DNA from: a virus
Direction: 5' to 3' (one strand)
IMG/VR virus record: IMGVR_UViG_3300034375_007061
Span: 49,735-113,734 of that record
DNA length: 64,000 nt
Under the pieces are notes generated by a model that had not been told where the DNA came from, searched no databases, and saw nothing but the letters and a program-made list of their open reading frames with translations. Both the position numbers and the translations under genes were made by a program. Below, in pieces: positions 24,663 to 32,035 of this stretch (its first letter is position 1; each line of letters opens with the position of its first letter).

Positions 24663-24982
24663 AAATAAACGAATTCCACGATATGGATATTCCAAATGAA
24701 ATAATCCCTAAACCTGATTTTGATGTACCTAGCGACTTGTTGATTTTTATGCGTAACGATCCAATGTTTTATCGCAAGAACTTTTTTCCAGCTGTTGAAG
24801 AATACAAAGAAACAGAAGATACTACTCCATTAGAAAATATGGTTAAACGTGGATTAGGCAGTTATTGTCAAAAATTTAAAATTCAAAATCCAACCGAAGA
24901 TTTAATGAACGACGGTGATGTTATTGATTTAGTAAAACAAATAATTGCCGATGAAATGGAAGACCAAGAGCGTGGATATTAA
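24656..24982 (+). CDS. Conserved virion-type protein, unknown
   Basis: 108 residues, overlapping the previous stop. Blocks PSDLLIFMRNDPMFYRKNFF and GLGSYCQKFKIQNPTEDLM are characteristic of a family conserved in T4-like marine phages. The N-terminus (MVKINEFHDMD) only loosely resembles the capsid-targeting-like leaders of neighbouring genes. Function unknown. Confidence 0.6.
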   Translation: MVKINEFHDMDIPNEIIPKPDFDVPSDLLIFMRNDPMFYRKNFFPAVEEYKETEDTTPLENMVKRGLGSYCQKFKIQNPTEDLMNDGDVIDLVKQIIADEMEDQERGY

Positions 24983-25178
24983 AGAACTACAACACCTTGC
25001 AGGTATTCGTAACAAGTTTACAGGGTATACACCTTATGTGCCAGAAAACATGAGTATAACTGGTACAGAAAAAGCCCGTATACAACGTAAAAAGAAAATA
25101 CAACCAGGTACTGAGGAATGGTTTAAACTATGGTTTAGTCAACCGCACTTAACAGGAGAAAAACCAGTTGAGGATTGA
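24972..25178 (+). CDS. Small conserved virion-type protein with GTG start
   Basis: 68 residues. GTG 24972 (MDIKELQHLAGIRNKF) is preferred to the ATG at 24945, because the earlier segment is inside the upstream gene and the leader xxIKELQHLAGI is a common opening in this phage group. The middle has YVPENMSITGTEKARIQRKK, and the end WFKLWFSQPHLTG is distinctive. No assigned function. Overlaps its neighbours on both sides. Confidence 0.55.
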   Translation: MDIKELQHLAGIRNKFTGYTPYVPENMSITGTEKARIQRKKKIQPGTEEWFKLWFSQPHLTGEKPVED

Positions 25179-26181
25179 ACACTTAGATGAAGGCGTAGGA
25201 CGTATTGTAAAAGGTGTAAACACAACGCCAGATGTCGGAGTGGATCAAACACGTATTGAAGCAGCAAAGTTCGGCAACAAAGTAGACAAAGACGGACGTC
25301 CGCCTACACTAAGCAGCAAAGTAAAAGGAAAGAGCACAAATGTTCTTTTTAATCTAGGCCTTACAGAAGGTATTAAATTGCGCCTAGAGCGTGATAAACA
25401 TATGGATGTATTACACATACAGGATACAAAAGAAAAACATCGTGTAGAGGTGCGTGGTAAAAAAGACTACGAAAGCGGCGGCTACGATCCAAAGGATAAA
25501 CTTCATCAAGTTTTAGATCGTGTGGGCAAAGCAGCAAACATCAGTGATTTAATGAACGGAGAAGTTGTTCATATTAATCCTGGTCATCCGCAAGGTAGTA
25601 GAGCAATACGTACTGCTAGAGATGTGCTAAAAACAGAAGGTGCTCCACGTTATACAGCAGCGGAATGGGCTATTATAGAAGGTGGACATAGTTTAGAAGA
25701 TGTTAAACCGCAACCTAAAAAACCAGGTAGAATATTTTCGGCGCTTGTAGAAGACGTAGAAATAGATAACAAAGATGGTTGGGGTGCTGTACCTTGGAAC
25801 CAAGAAATAGACTACAGAGGTTTGCGTGTTAAAATGAAGCCAAGTGTATTCATTAATCTAGCAGCAAGTCGCAACGGTGAACCACCTGTGCCTAAAGTAG
25901 TAGATTATGTAAAAGGCGGCGGGGCTATAGGTGCTCCATTCTTACAAATATTTGTAGACGAAGATGACAGCCAAATACCAGAAGTGCGTGGACACGAAGG
26001 ACGCAGTAGAATGGCTGCTATATTAGAAGTACACGGCGATGTACCAGTAGAAACACATTTGTTCTTCCAAGGCAAAGTAAATCGCAACAGACACATCACA
26101 CCAGAGTTTGTAGAAAAGATTCAAAGATACTTAATCAGCGAAAATGACAAAATGGTAAGGGGGCCTTTGTTTGAGATTTAG
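25168..26181 (+). CDS. Conserved virion-type protein with TTG start
   Basis: 337 residues starting at TTG 25168, with AGGAG (25154-25158) nine bases upstream. The C-terminal half holds a striking conserved region, GAPFLQIFVDEDDSQIPEV followed by RGHEGRSRMAAILEVHGDVP and ETHLFF. The HEGRSR segment resembles ParB/Srx-like nucleotide-binding loops, but I cannot confirm this. It overlaps the next gene. In the late block, so probably a virion or maturation protein. Confidence 0.55.
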   Translation: MRIEHLDEGVGRIVKGVNTTPDVGVDQTRIEAAKFGNKVDKDGRPPTLSSKVKGKSTNVLFNLGLTEGIKLRLERDKHMDVLHIQDTKEKHRVEVRGKKDYESGGYDPKDKLHQVLDRVGKAANISDLMNGEVVHINPGHPQGSRAIRTARDVLKTEGAPRYTAAEWAIIEGGHSLEDVKPQPKKPGRIFSALVEDVEIDNKDGWGAVPWNQEIDYRGLRVKMKPSVFINLAASRNGEPPVPKVVDYVKGGGAIGAPFLQIFVDEDDSQIPEVRGHEGRSRMAAILEVHGDVPVETHLFFQGKVNRNRHITPEFVEKIQRYLISENDKMVRGPLFEI

Positions 26182-26374
26182 AGAGATAATAGAAAACTTT
26201 GCTGACGGTAAAAAAAAAGGTAAAAGCAGACCAGGGCGTGTAAAACGCTCAGGTGCTAGTTGCAAAGGATCAGTAACTGATTTGCGCAAACGTGCAAAGA
26301 AGTATTCAGGTGAACGTGGGAGGATGTATCATTGGTGCGCAAACATGAAGGGCGGAAAGAAGAAGAAAAAATAG
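26171..26374 (+). CDS. Small basic virion-type protein with capsid-targeting-like leader
   Basis: 67 residues from TTG 26171 (MRFREIIENFADG). The rest is strongly basic: KKKGKSRPGRVKRSGASCKG, then TDLRKRAKKYSGERGRMYHW and a Lys-rich end. The family is conserved in T4-like marine phages. The leader M-R-F-R-E-I-I-E resembles the T4 internal-protein capsid-targeting sequence, and a basic small mature protein would fit DNA-associated internal head proteins. This is inference. Confidence 0.6.
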   Translation: MRFREIIENFADGKKKGKSRPGRVKRSGASCKGSVTDLRKRAKKYSGERGRMYHWCANMKGGKKKKK

Positions 26375-26550
26375 TAGAACTATATCCAGATGGTTATAGT
26401 ACGGAGTGGAGAAAACACGAAGATATGAGTATTGACGACATAGAATGGTCACACTATATTGCTAAATACAAAGAACACGAAGCTAATAGAACAAGCACCA
26501 ACGATAGAAACAAGTATTGGCAGGATTGGGCAAAAAGGAACAACATATGA
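26335..26550 (+). CDS. Small phage protein, unknown
   Basis: About 71 residues from GTG 26335 (or TTG 26332), beginning inside the previous gene. Charged and Trp/Tyr-rich: PDGYSTEWRKHEDMSIDDIE and NDRNKYWQDWAKRNN. It ends in ATGA overlap with the next gene. Supported mostly by packing and by the lack of another gene in the stretch 26375-26546. Confidence 0.5.
   Translation: MRKHEGRKEEEKIVELYPDGYSTEWRKHEDMSIDDIEWSHYIAKYKEHEANRTSTNDRNKYWQDWAKRNNI
26432..26460 (+). promoter_or_regulatory. Possible sigma-70-like promoter TTGACG-17-TATATT
   Basis: TTGACG at 26432-26437 and TATATT at 26455-26460, 17-base spacing, inside a small gene of the late block. Its position among virion genes makes chance occurrence more likely than for the others. 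Confidence 0.3.
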
Positions 26551-27044
26551 AAATATCAGATATACTAAAAGAAGGCGATAACTTCGACTTATCGCCACAA
26601 CAAAGAAAAATAGCAAATCTAGGTCGTGTTCTAATGGACCAAGCAACTACAACTAAAAACGACGAACTATCAAATGTAATGGCAAAAGTTGGAAACGAAC
26701 TTACCAACTTTGGTGCTAACTTTGGTCCAAAAAATCTTAAAGATTTAGTTTCAAAAACAGATGTTCCTGCACCAGTTATTCAAAAACTATTAGCATATGC
26801 TGACAAGATTCTTACTGCACAAACCAACTTACAAAAAGATCAAAAAGATGGTGGATTAAATGACTCAATGTATGAAACTACAACTGCTGGTGCAGTAGCA
26901 AGTGTAGCAACTCCAGTAGGCGGCCTTGTCAGTAGACAAATGAAAAACCCAGATGGCACTGCTAAAAACGGTTTGGATAGCGATAATGTCCTAAGTAACA
27001 GCAAGCCTAAGAAGAAGAACACTAAACGCTCTAAAGATAAATAG
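26547..27044 (+). CDS. Virion-type protein with capsid-targeting-like leader
   Basis: 165 residues from ATG 26547 (MKISDILKEGDNFDLS), with AGGA ahead. The longer frame from 26517 lacks a ribosome site. Leader M-K-I-S-D-I-L-K-E-G fits the T4 gp21-type cleavage pattern (hydrophobic-x-x-Glu). The body is helical (QQRKIANLGRVLMDQATTTK), then an Ala/Gly/Thr segment and a Lys-rich C-terminus (KPKKKNTKRSKDK). Likely an internal head protein; inference. Confidence 0.6.
   Translation: MKISDILKEGDNFDLSPQQRKIANLGRVLMDQATTTKNDELSNVMAKVGNELTNFGANFGPKNLKDLVSKTDVPAPVIQKLLAYADKILTAQTNLQKDQKDGGLNDSMYETTTAGAVASVATPVGGLVSRQMKNPDGTAKNGLDSDNVLSNSKPKKKNTKRSKDK
27036..27043 (+). promoter_or_regulatory. T4-type late promoter GATAAATA
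   Basis: GATAAATA overlaps the stop codon of the preceding gene and is 29 bases before the ATG at 27073. It lies inside coding sequence (Asp-Lys-stop), so conservation of both functions is required. Confidence 0.55.
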
Positions 27045-27072
27045 TATAGTAATTACTATTTGGAGCATTTAA

Positions 27073-27582
27073 ATGACAAAACAAATCAAAGAAGGTTTAG
27101 CAGATCTCGCCGACCGTGCTGAACGTGATCACGAAGTGCAAATGGCACGTAGCGATCTTTACAAAATAGCCAAATATGCAATCAAACTACATGAGATGAT
27201 GAAGGGTATTAGTGAAGCAGAAGGTATCGAAGGTTGGCAACAGGCAAAAATCACAAAAGCAGCAGATTATTTAGGTTCAGTATATCATGCACTGGATTAT
27301 GACACAAAGTTTGAAAGTGTAGAGATTCCGACTAAATCTGTGAGTACTAAAGCATACAAACCTAAACTTACTGATAGCGAAGTAAAATCATACAAAGGTA
27401 GTTTAGCAAGTAAACTAGCAGAAGCAAAAGGTGTTTGCCCAGACTGCGGCAAGACTAGTTACACAACCTTACCAGAAGAAAAGCAAAAAGGCGTAGACGG
27501 CAAAGTATGCTGGAAAGGCTACAAGCGTATGGGCACCAAAATGAAAGGTGGCAAACGTGTGGATAACTGCGTAAAAACGTAA
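27073..27582 (+). CDS. Conserved virion-type protein, unknown
   Basis: 169 residues. The first part is helical with EGIEGWQQAKITKAADYLGS and VYHALDYD, a block I know from structural-type proteins of T4-like marine phages. The C-terminal part has two Cys pairs (VCPDCGK and VCWKGYKRMGTKMKGGKRVD then NCV) that may bind metal. TTTGGAG is the ribosome site. Follows its own late promoter. Confidence 0.6.
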   Translation: MTKQIKEGLADLADRAERDHEVQMARSDLYKIAKYAIKLHEMMKGISEAEGIEGWQQAKITKAADYLGSVYHALDYDTKFESVEIPTKSVSTKAYKPKLTDSEVKSYKGSLASKLAEAKGVCPDCGKTSYTTLPEEKQKGVDGKVCWKGYKRMGTKMKGGKRVDNCVKT

Positions 27583-27592
27583 GGAGAAAATC

Positions 27593-27658
27593 ATGGCGTG
27601 TAATAAACCAAATTGTAAATGTGAAAACTGCAACTGCGGTAGCGACTGCAACTGCTAA
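27593..27658 (+). CDS. Tiny cysteine-rich peptide, metallothionein-like
   Basis: A 21-codon frame from ATG 27593 to TAA 27658 with an excellent ribosome site AAGGAG (27581-27586). The peptide has seven cysteines, arranged as C-x4-C-x-C-x2-C-x-C-x3-C-x-C with almost only small and polar residues between. This spacing resembles metallothionein or other small metal-chelating peptides. Stop and the next start overlap (TAATG). No known homologue can be claimed. Confidence 0.55.
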   Translation: MACNKPNCKCENCNCGSDCNC

Positions 27659-27783
27659 TGAAAATTAGAGAAATCATATCGGAAAAATGGAGTGAAAAAT
27701 ACAAAAAAAGTATTAATTGCTCTAATCCAAAAGGCTTCTCACAAAAGGCACATTGCGCAGGTAGGAAAAAAAGGAAAAAGTAA
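27658..27783 (+). CDS. Small basic protein with capsid-targeting-like leader
   Basis: 41 residues. Leader MKIREIISEKWSEKYKKS is followed by the conserved block CSNPKGFSQKAHCAGRKKRK, which I recognise as recurring in T4-like marine phages. The start overlaps the stop of the cysteine-rich peptide and the end overlaps the next start (TAATG). With its Cys pair and basic tail it may be a DNA-associated internal virion peptide; inference. Confidence 0.6.
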   Translation: MKIREIISEKWSEKYKKSINCSNPKGFSQKAHCAGRKKRKK

Positions 27784-28472
27784 TGGACTTTCATGCACTA
27801 CAACAAAAATTGTTTGAACTGGATCCAACAGATCCAAGAGAAGATTTAGCAAAACTCCAAGCACAAGCAGGTGGCAACGCTCCAGCACCTGCACCACAAG
27901 TAGACTATATTGCAGAAAGTGCAAGTGTGCCAGAAGGTTCATTAAAAATGGATAGAAATTATAGTGTAAGCGACTTTGCTGCACTTGCTGGTGTACGTTT
28001 AGATGAAAAACAGAAAATGGGTAGTGCAGGACAAGCAAAAGGCAAAGATCCAATGCCTAAAGCACAACCAGGACGTACTAAGCATCCTTTAAAAGATAAA
28101 CTTGTAGGTGAAGCAACCCCAGACGAAGAAGATAAATTTCACACAGACTTGGATGATCTAGTACATAAGACATTTGGTCACAGCAGTGATGAAGAAAAAT
28201 CAGACAAAGATCGTATTGCCGAATTAGAAAAGCGTGTCGAAGCGTTAGAAGCACAATTAAGTGAACGCACTCTTACCAAAGGTGAAGAAAAAGAAAAAGA
28301 ACGTATTGTTAAAGGTATGAAGAAAAACAAGAGCGATTTTAAAGATCGTTATGGCGACGATGCAGAAGCAGTTATGTATGCTACTGCTACAAAACGTGCA
28401 AAAAATGAATCAAGTGTTGACAGCATAAAAGATACATTGTATGCTGCACTTAACAAAAAAATGGGATTATAA
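27783..28472 (+). CDS. Conserved virion-type protein with coiled coil
   Basis: 229 residues. Ala/Pro/Gln-rich segment after residue 25, then a coiled coil (DKDRIAELEKRVEALEAQLS) and the conserved ending ERIVKGMKKNKSDFKDRYG and AEAVMYATATKRAK. That ending is shared among several proteins of T4-like marine phages. Late block neighbours and translational coupling suggest a scaffold, core or internal head protein. No enzyme motif. Confidence 0.6.
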   Translation: MDFHALQQKLFELDPTDPREDLAKLQAQAGGNAPAPAPQVDYIAESASVPEGSLKMDRNYSVSDFAALAGVRLDEKQKMGSAGQAKGKDPMPKAQPGRTKHPLKDKLVGEATPDEEDKFHTDLDDLVHKTFGHSSDEEKSDKDRIAELEKRVEALEAQLSERTLTKGEEKEKERIVKGMKKNKSDFKDRYGDDAEAVMYATATKRAKNESSVDSIKDTLYAALNKKMGL

Positions 28473-31085
28473 ATGAAACTCACAGAGCTGTTAACAGAAG
28501 GTCCTTTAGATGCATTTCTTGGTAATAGAGCTGCTCCAAGGCTAAATGCACAAAGTGGCACTGAAGCACAAATTATTGCATTAAAAGATGCATTACGTAA
28601 ACATACAATTGTGACAGGTCAACTAGCAAACGGACAATTCCAAACAGCAGGCCCTGCTTGGGCAGGAGATAGCACAGGTGAATGGAGTCAAGCACTAGGT
28701 GACGCAATAATTGCATGGAAACGTAGTATAAATTTACAACTTGGCGAGAACCGTTTAGATAATACAGGCGAAGTTGGTCATCAAGATTTACAAATATTAG
28801 TGTATAGCAAATTGTATGACACTGGTAGTAAACGTGGTTTACTTAGATTAGGTAGAGACAGAGAAGAAGAACAGCAAGGTGAGCGTGGATTACCTTGGTC
28901 AGGTGAAAGATTTAGTTATGATGCAATACCTGATACTCCTGTTACAGAAATTACAGATACTAAATCTTTTGTAAATGCTATAGGATTTAGTGGTTGGGTT
29001 GCAATTGTTACAGAATTAGCAAGAGTACGCAATCTAGAAGGCACAACTATGGCAGATTTTATCAGTAGATCATTGCGTTACATTAATAGTGCATTTCAAG
29101 AATATCCTGATCGTTGGTTAACACAATATAGAACACTTGTTGTTACACAAGCATTTGCAAACGAGTCGGCTACATTAGACAATGGTAAAACTATGAAATT
29201 TCTTCCTAATGTAGGAGGTGTAAATAGTGCTAATGGTGCAAAAGAATTATATAGATATTTCAGAGATATGGCAGCAGGTCTTTTACGTAAAGGTCGTGCG
29301 GAAGAAGATGAAAAAGCTAGAGCAAATCCAGGGTCTGATGATCAAGTAAACACTGCGATTACATTATCTGAAGATAGTATCACACGTTGGGTTGTGCGTA
29401 TGCATAACGCACTTGAATTTGACTTTATTGCATTTTTGCCGTTTGGGAGAGCACCAGACGATGATGTAGAAGCAATTAGTAGTCTTATGGGTCAAATCAA
29501 TAGTGCAGGTGATTGGGATAGAGTTGTTGCTAAGTTTAATGACGAGTACCAACAAAATTTAAATTTTAGACTTGCTGATGAATTAAACGATGAAGACTAT
29601 GATAGATTTGTACGTAGAAACCTATTTAGAATTCGCAGAATTATGCCAACTATTTTACATTCAGCAATAAATTGGGGTAATGACCAAGAAAGTTTAGATG
29701 TATCCGTAGATAGTGAAACATATCAAGTTAAGAAAAAATTAGAATCTGGTAAGGTAGTAGTTGTCGGTGGACGTAATAGAAACGTAAAAGATGCAATATT
29801 AGAAGATACTATTTTAAAAACAGCAATTACACAAACAGGCGGCAACATTCCAGACATGAATGTAGAAGTCACAAGTGAAAATTTACGTGATGCTGGATTT
29901 GTTGTTATAGCCGGTATAGAACAAGCAGCACCAGAAATGGTCGCATGGTACACAGCACAAAATCCTTTTGACGAATCAAGAGCAGCACAATTAGGACCAA
30001 GACGACTTGCAGGCATTAGAGAAGAAATGGCTAGATTGCTTGCTAACGGTATGTCAAATACATCAGCTATGTCATGGGTAGCAAACGAAGTTAACAGAGA
30101 TAGAGAATGGTTAATTGGTGATGGCACTGATGAAAATCCAGGTGCAGCAAATGTTCATTTTGATAGACGCTATTTAGAAGAAGGAGATCCAACTAGAAAT
30201 GGTGAGTTTGGATCTAATGACGCAGATGAACATGAAATTACAGATGAAGAACAAGAGCTAATTGATCGTTTAACTGGCACTGAAGAAGAACAGCAAGGTG
30301 TTATTGCAGAAATTGCAAATGAACCTAATCATATAGAAGTATGGTCAAGTACATATAGAGGCTTTGAAAAAAGTGAACGTGAAACTTGGGATACTACAAT
30401 CGGCGATGTTGATGAGTTTATAAAAATTGCAAAAGAAGGTGCAGATAGAAACGGATCCTTGCTTGAACAAGCAATTGGTAATTTTGGTTTGGTGTATGGT
30501 GCGCCAAATCTTATGGCACAAGCATTTGAAAAAAGTATGGAAAATAGCATTCTTGCACTTATTCCTGGCGGTAGAGGACCAGGAGGTGATAACGAAACAT
30601 TAGATATACTTGTGGCTGCTATTGATAACAAAACAGAATATGATTTAGTAAACGAATACTTCCGTCAAATTAGTGGTGTAACAGATGATTTGATTGATGA
30701 ACTAGCAGGCGAAGAATTATTTAATTCAATGTATAATAACTTGGCAGAAAAAATTGGTGGAGAAAGTGCGGTTGACTTACGAACATCTGGTTTAACATCT
30801 AGTGTTGTACGAAGATTAGAACGTGCAGCAGAAGATCCATCACCAGAAAACTTAAATGCAATTTTGAGAGCTTTAAGCAGTAAAGAAATTTTAGATAAGG
30901 AAAGTATTACAGCAATTGTTGATGCATTAGATAACATTGTACAAGAATTTGGTGCAACTTTTGATGATGAACAACGTGAAGAAATTGCATCAATTCAAGA
31001 ACGCTTAGAAGAAATCAAAGATATAATTGATGACGAAGGCTGGTGGGATTATATTTGGCGTAAAGCAGGAGGTTGGTTTGATTAA
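28473..31085 (+). CDS. Large virion-type protein with capsid-targeting-like leader
   Basis: 870 residues, the largest gene of the late block. The leader MKLTELLTEG fits hydrophobic-x-x-Glu cleavage like T4 gp21 substrates. Residues about 35-115 (ALRKHTIVTGQLANGQFQTA ... WSQALGDAIIAWKRSINLQL) look like a small helical domain related in pattern to peptidoglycan-binding modules, with low certainty. The rest is acidic, Glu/Asp and Arg-rich, with no catalytic signature. Probably an internal or ejected virion protein, by context. TAATG junction with the next gene. Confidence 0.55.
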   Translation: MKLTELLTEGPLDAFLGNRAAPRLNAQSGTEAQIIALKDALRKHTIVTGQLANGQFQTAGPAWAGDSTGEWSQALGDAIIAWKRSINLQLGENRLDNTGEVGHQDLQILVYSKLYDTGSKRGLLRLGRDREEEQQGERGLPWSGERFSYDAIPDTPVTEITDTKSFVNAIGFSGWVAIVTELARVRNLEGTTMADFISRSLRYINSAFQEYPDRWLTQYRTLVVTQAFANESATLDNGKTMKFLPNVGGVNSANGAKELYRYFRDMAAGLLRKGRAEEDEKARANPGSDDQVNTAITLSEDSITRWVVRMHNALEFDFIAFLPFGRAPDDDVEAISSLMGQINSAGDWDRVVAKFNDEYQQNLNFRLADELNDEDYDRFVRRNLFRIRRIMPTILHSAINWGNDQESLDVSVDSETYQVKKKLESGKVVVVGGRNRNVKDAILEDTILKTAITQTGGNIPDMNVEVTSENLRDAGFVVIAGIEQAAPEMVAWYTAQNPFDESRAAQLGPRRLAGIREEMARLLANGMSNTSAMSWVANEVNRDREWLIGDGTDENPGAANVHFDRRYLEEGDPTRNGEFGSNDADEHEITDEEQELIDRLTGTEEEQQGVIAEIANEPNHIEVWSSTYRGFEKSERETWDTTIGDVDEFIKIAKEGADRNGSLLEQAIGNFGLVYGAPNLMAQAFEKSMENSILALIPGGRGPGGDNETLDILVAAIDNKTEYDLVNEYFRQISGVTDDLIDELAGEELFNSMYNNLAEKIGGESAVDLRTSGLTSSVVRRLERAAEDPSPENLNAILRALSSKEILDKESITAIVDALDNIVQEFGATFDDEQREEIASIQERLEEIKDIIDDEGWWDYIWRKAGGWFD

Positions 31086-31729
31086 TGGCTTTTTTAGTCC
31101 ATCCATTACCACCTATTTCAGTTTATGTACGAAAAGAATACTTGTATGATTTAGAGAAGGGGCACGGTGAATATACTCCAGGAATCTGGATTAGTGTTAA
31201 AAGCACACAATACAAAGCATTGTATTTTGAAACACTATTAACAGACTACGGAGCATTATATGACAAACTTCCTATATCGGCATTTGTTTGGAAAATACCG
31301 CACGGCGAGATTCTTCCGCTTGATGTGCTACAGCTTTGGGATTGTTTTGATTACGACATTACCGTTGTCCAAAAACCCATCTTGTCTAGATGTGAATTTT
31401 TTGGAAAGGACAAACGTATGCATGCCGGTGAGTATGAGTTCACCATCGATAATTGTCACCGCGATCATTCCGTCCTTGACACCAACTTCTCAGAACACGA
31501 TCCTGAGCACAAATCATTTAATGTTATTAGACTTGACAACGGTCAATTCGCTGCTCAGCCTAATAACAGGGTTATCTGGAGAGATAGCTCCTTAACACCT
31601 GAGAAACTATTAACACCAGATTTTAAAGTGTGTACACAAAACTATGCTGTAGAAACAGAACCAAAATGGAGTGTTGGTCATACTGACGAATGGCAGTATA
31701 AAACACTTGACGAAGAATCGAAAACATAG
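31085..31729 (+). CDS. Conserved T4-like phage protein upstream of polymerase region, unknown
   Basis: 214 residues. FLVHPLPPISVYVRKEYLYD and YGALYDKLPISAFVWK are blocks I know from a conserved unknown family in T4-like marine phages, usually near gene 43. Its codon use changes partway (C-rich codons around 31290-31560), unlike its neighbours, which may mark recent exchange. No catalytic motif. The 3' end carries the promoter for the DsbA-like gene. Confidence 0.6.
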   Translation: MAFLVHPLPPISVYVRKEYLYDLEKGHGEYTPGIWISVKSTQYKALYFETLLTDYGALYDKLPISAFVWKIPHGEILPLDVLQLWDCFDYDITVVQKPILSRCEFFGKDKRMHAGEYEFTIDNCHRDHSVLDTNFSEHDPEHKSFNVIRLDNGQFAAQPNNRVIWRDSSLTPEKLLTPDFKVCTQNYAVETEPKWSVGHTDEWQYKTLDEESKT

Positions 31730-31735
31730 TATATT
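31707..31735 (+). promoter_or_regulatory. Sigma-70-like promoter TTGACG-17-TATATT
   Basis: TTGACG at 31707-31712 and TATATT at 31730-31735 with 17-base spacing, overlapping the end of the upstream gene and 24 bases before the DsbA-like start. It would serve dsbA-like and DNA polymerase. Confidence 0.6.
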
Positions 31736-31759
31736 AAAACAATAACCAAGGAGTATTAT

Positions 31760-32026
31760 ATGAGCGATCGTGTCTATGGCCCTGAAGAAAAGGCCAAACT
31801 AGAACGTTTAGTCAAAGAAGGCGTAACCGTTTTACAAGAAATTGAAGATTTGCAAGGCGGATTAAAAGAAACAATTAAAGCAGTAGCAGAAGAATTAAAT
31901 GTAAAACCAAGTTTAATTAACAAAGCAATTAAAGTAGCACAAAAACGTGATTGGAGTCGTGTGCAAGATGAGTTTGAAGACCTTGAAACAATCGTAGCTA
32001 CAACCGGTTACGATAAAGATGCATAA
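31760..32026 (+). CDS. dsbA: DsbA-like double-stranded DNA-binding late regulator
   Basis: 88 residues, the size of T4 DsbA (89). A helical N-terminus (KAKLERLVKEGVTVLQEIED) is followed by a helix-turn-helix-like part (AVAEELNVKPSLINKAIKVA) and an acidic tail. T4 DsbA binds double-stranded DNA near late promoters. Assignment rests on length, pattern and position ahead of gene 43; direct sequence identity to T4 is low. Ribosome site AAGGAG. Confidence 0.65.
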   Translation: MSDRVYGPEEKAKLERLVKEGVTVLQEIEDLQGGLKETIKAVAEELNVKPSLINKAIKVAQKRDWSRVQDEFEDLETIVATTGYDKDA

Positions 32027-32035
32027 GGACTATAT

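Noticed and set aside
28425-28455. TTGACA with a 17-base spaced TATGCT in a late gene
   Set aside because: The -10 is too far from consensus and the position in the virion block does not suggest an early promoter.
31260-31595. 111-codon frame inside the gene at 31085
   Set aside because: Overlaps completely with a conserved gene in the correct frame; no ribosome site or recognisable product.
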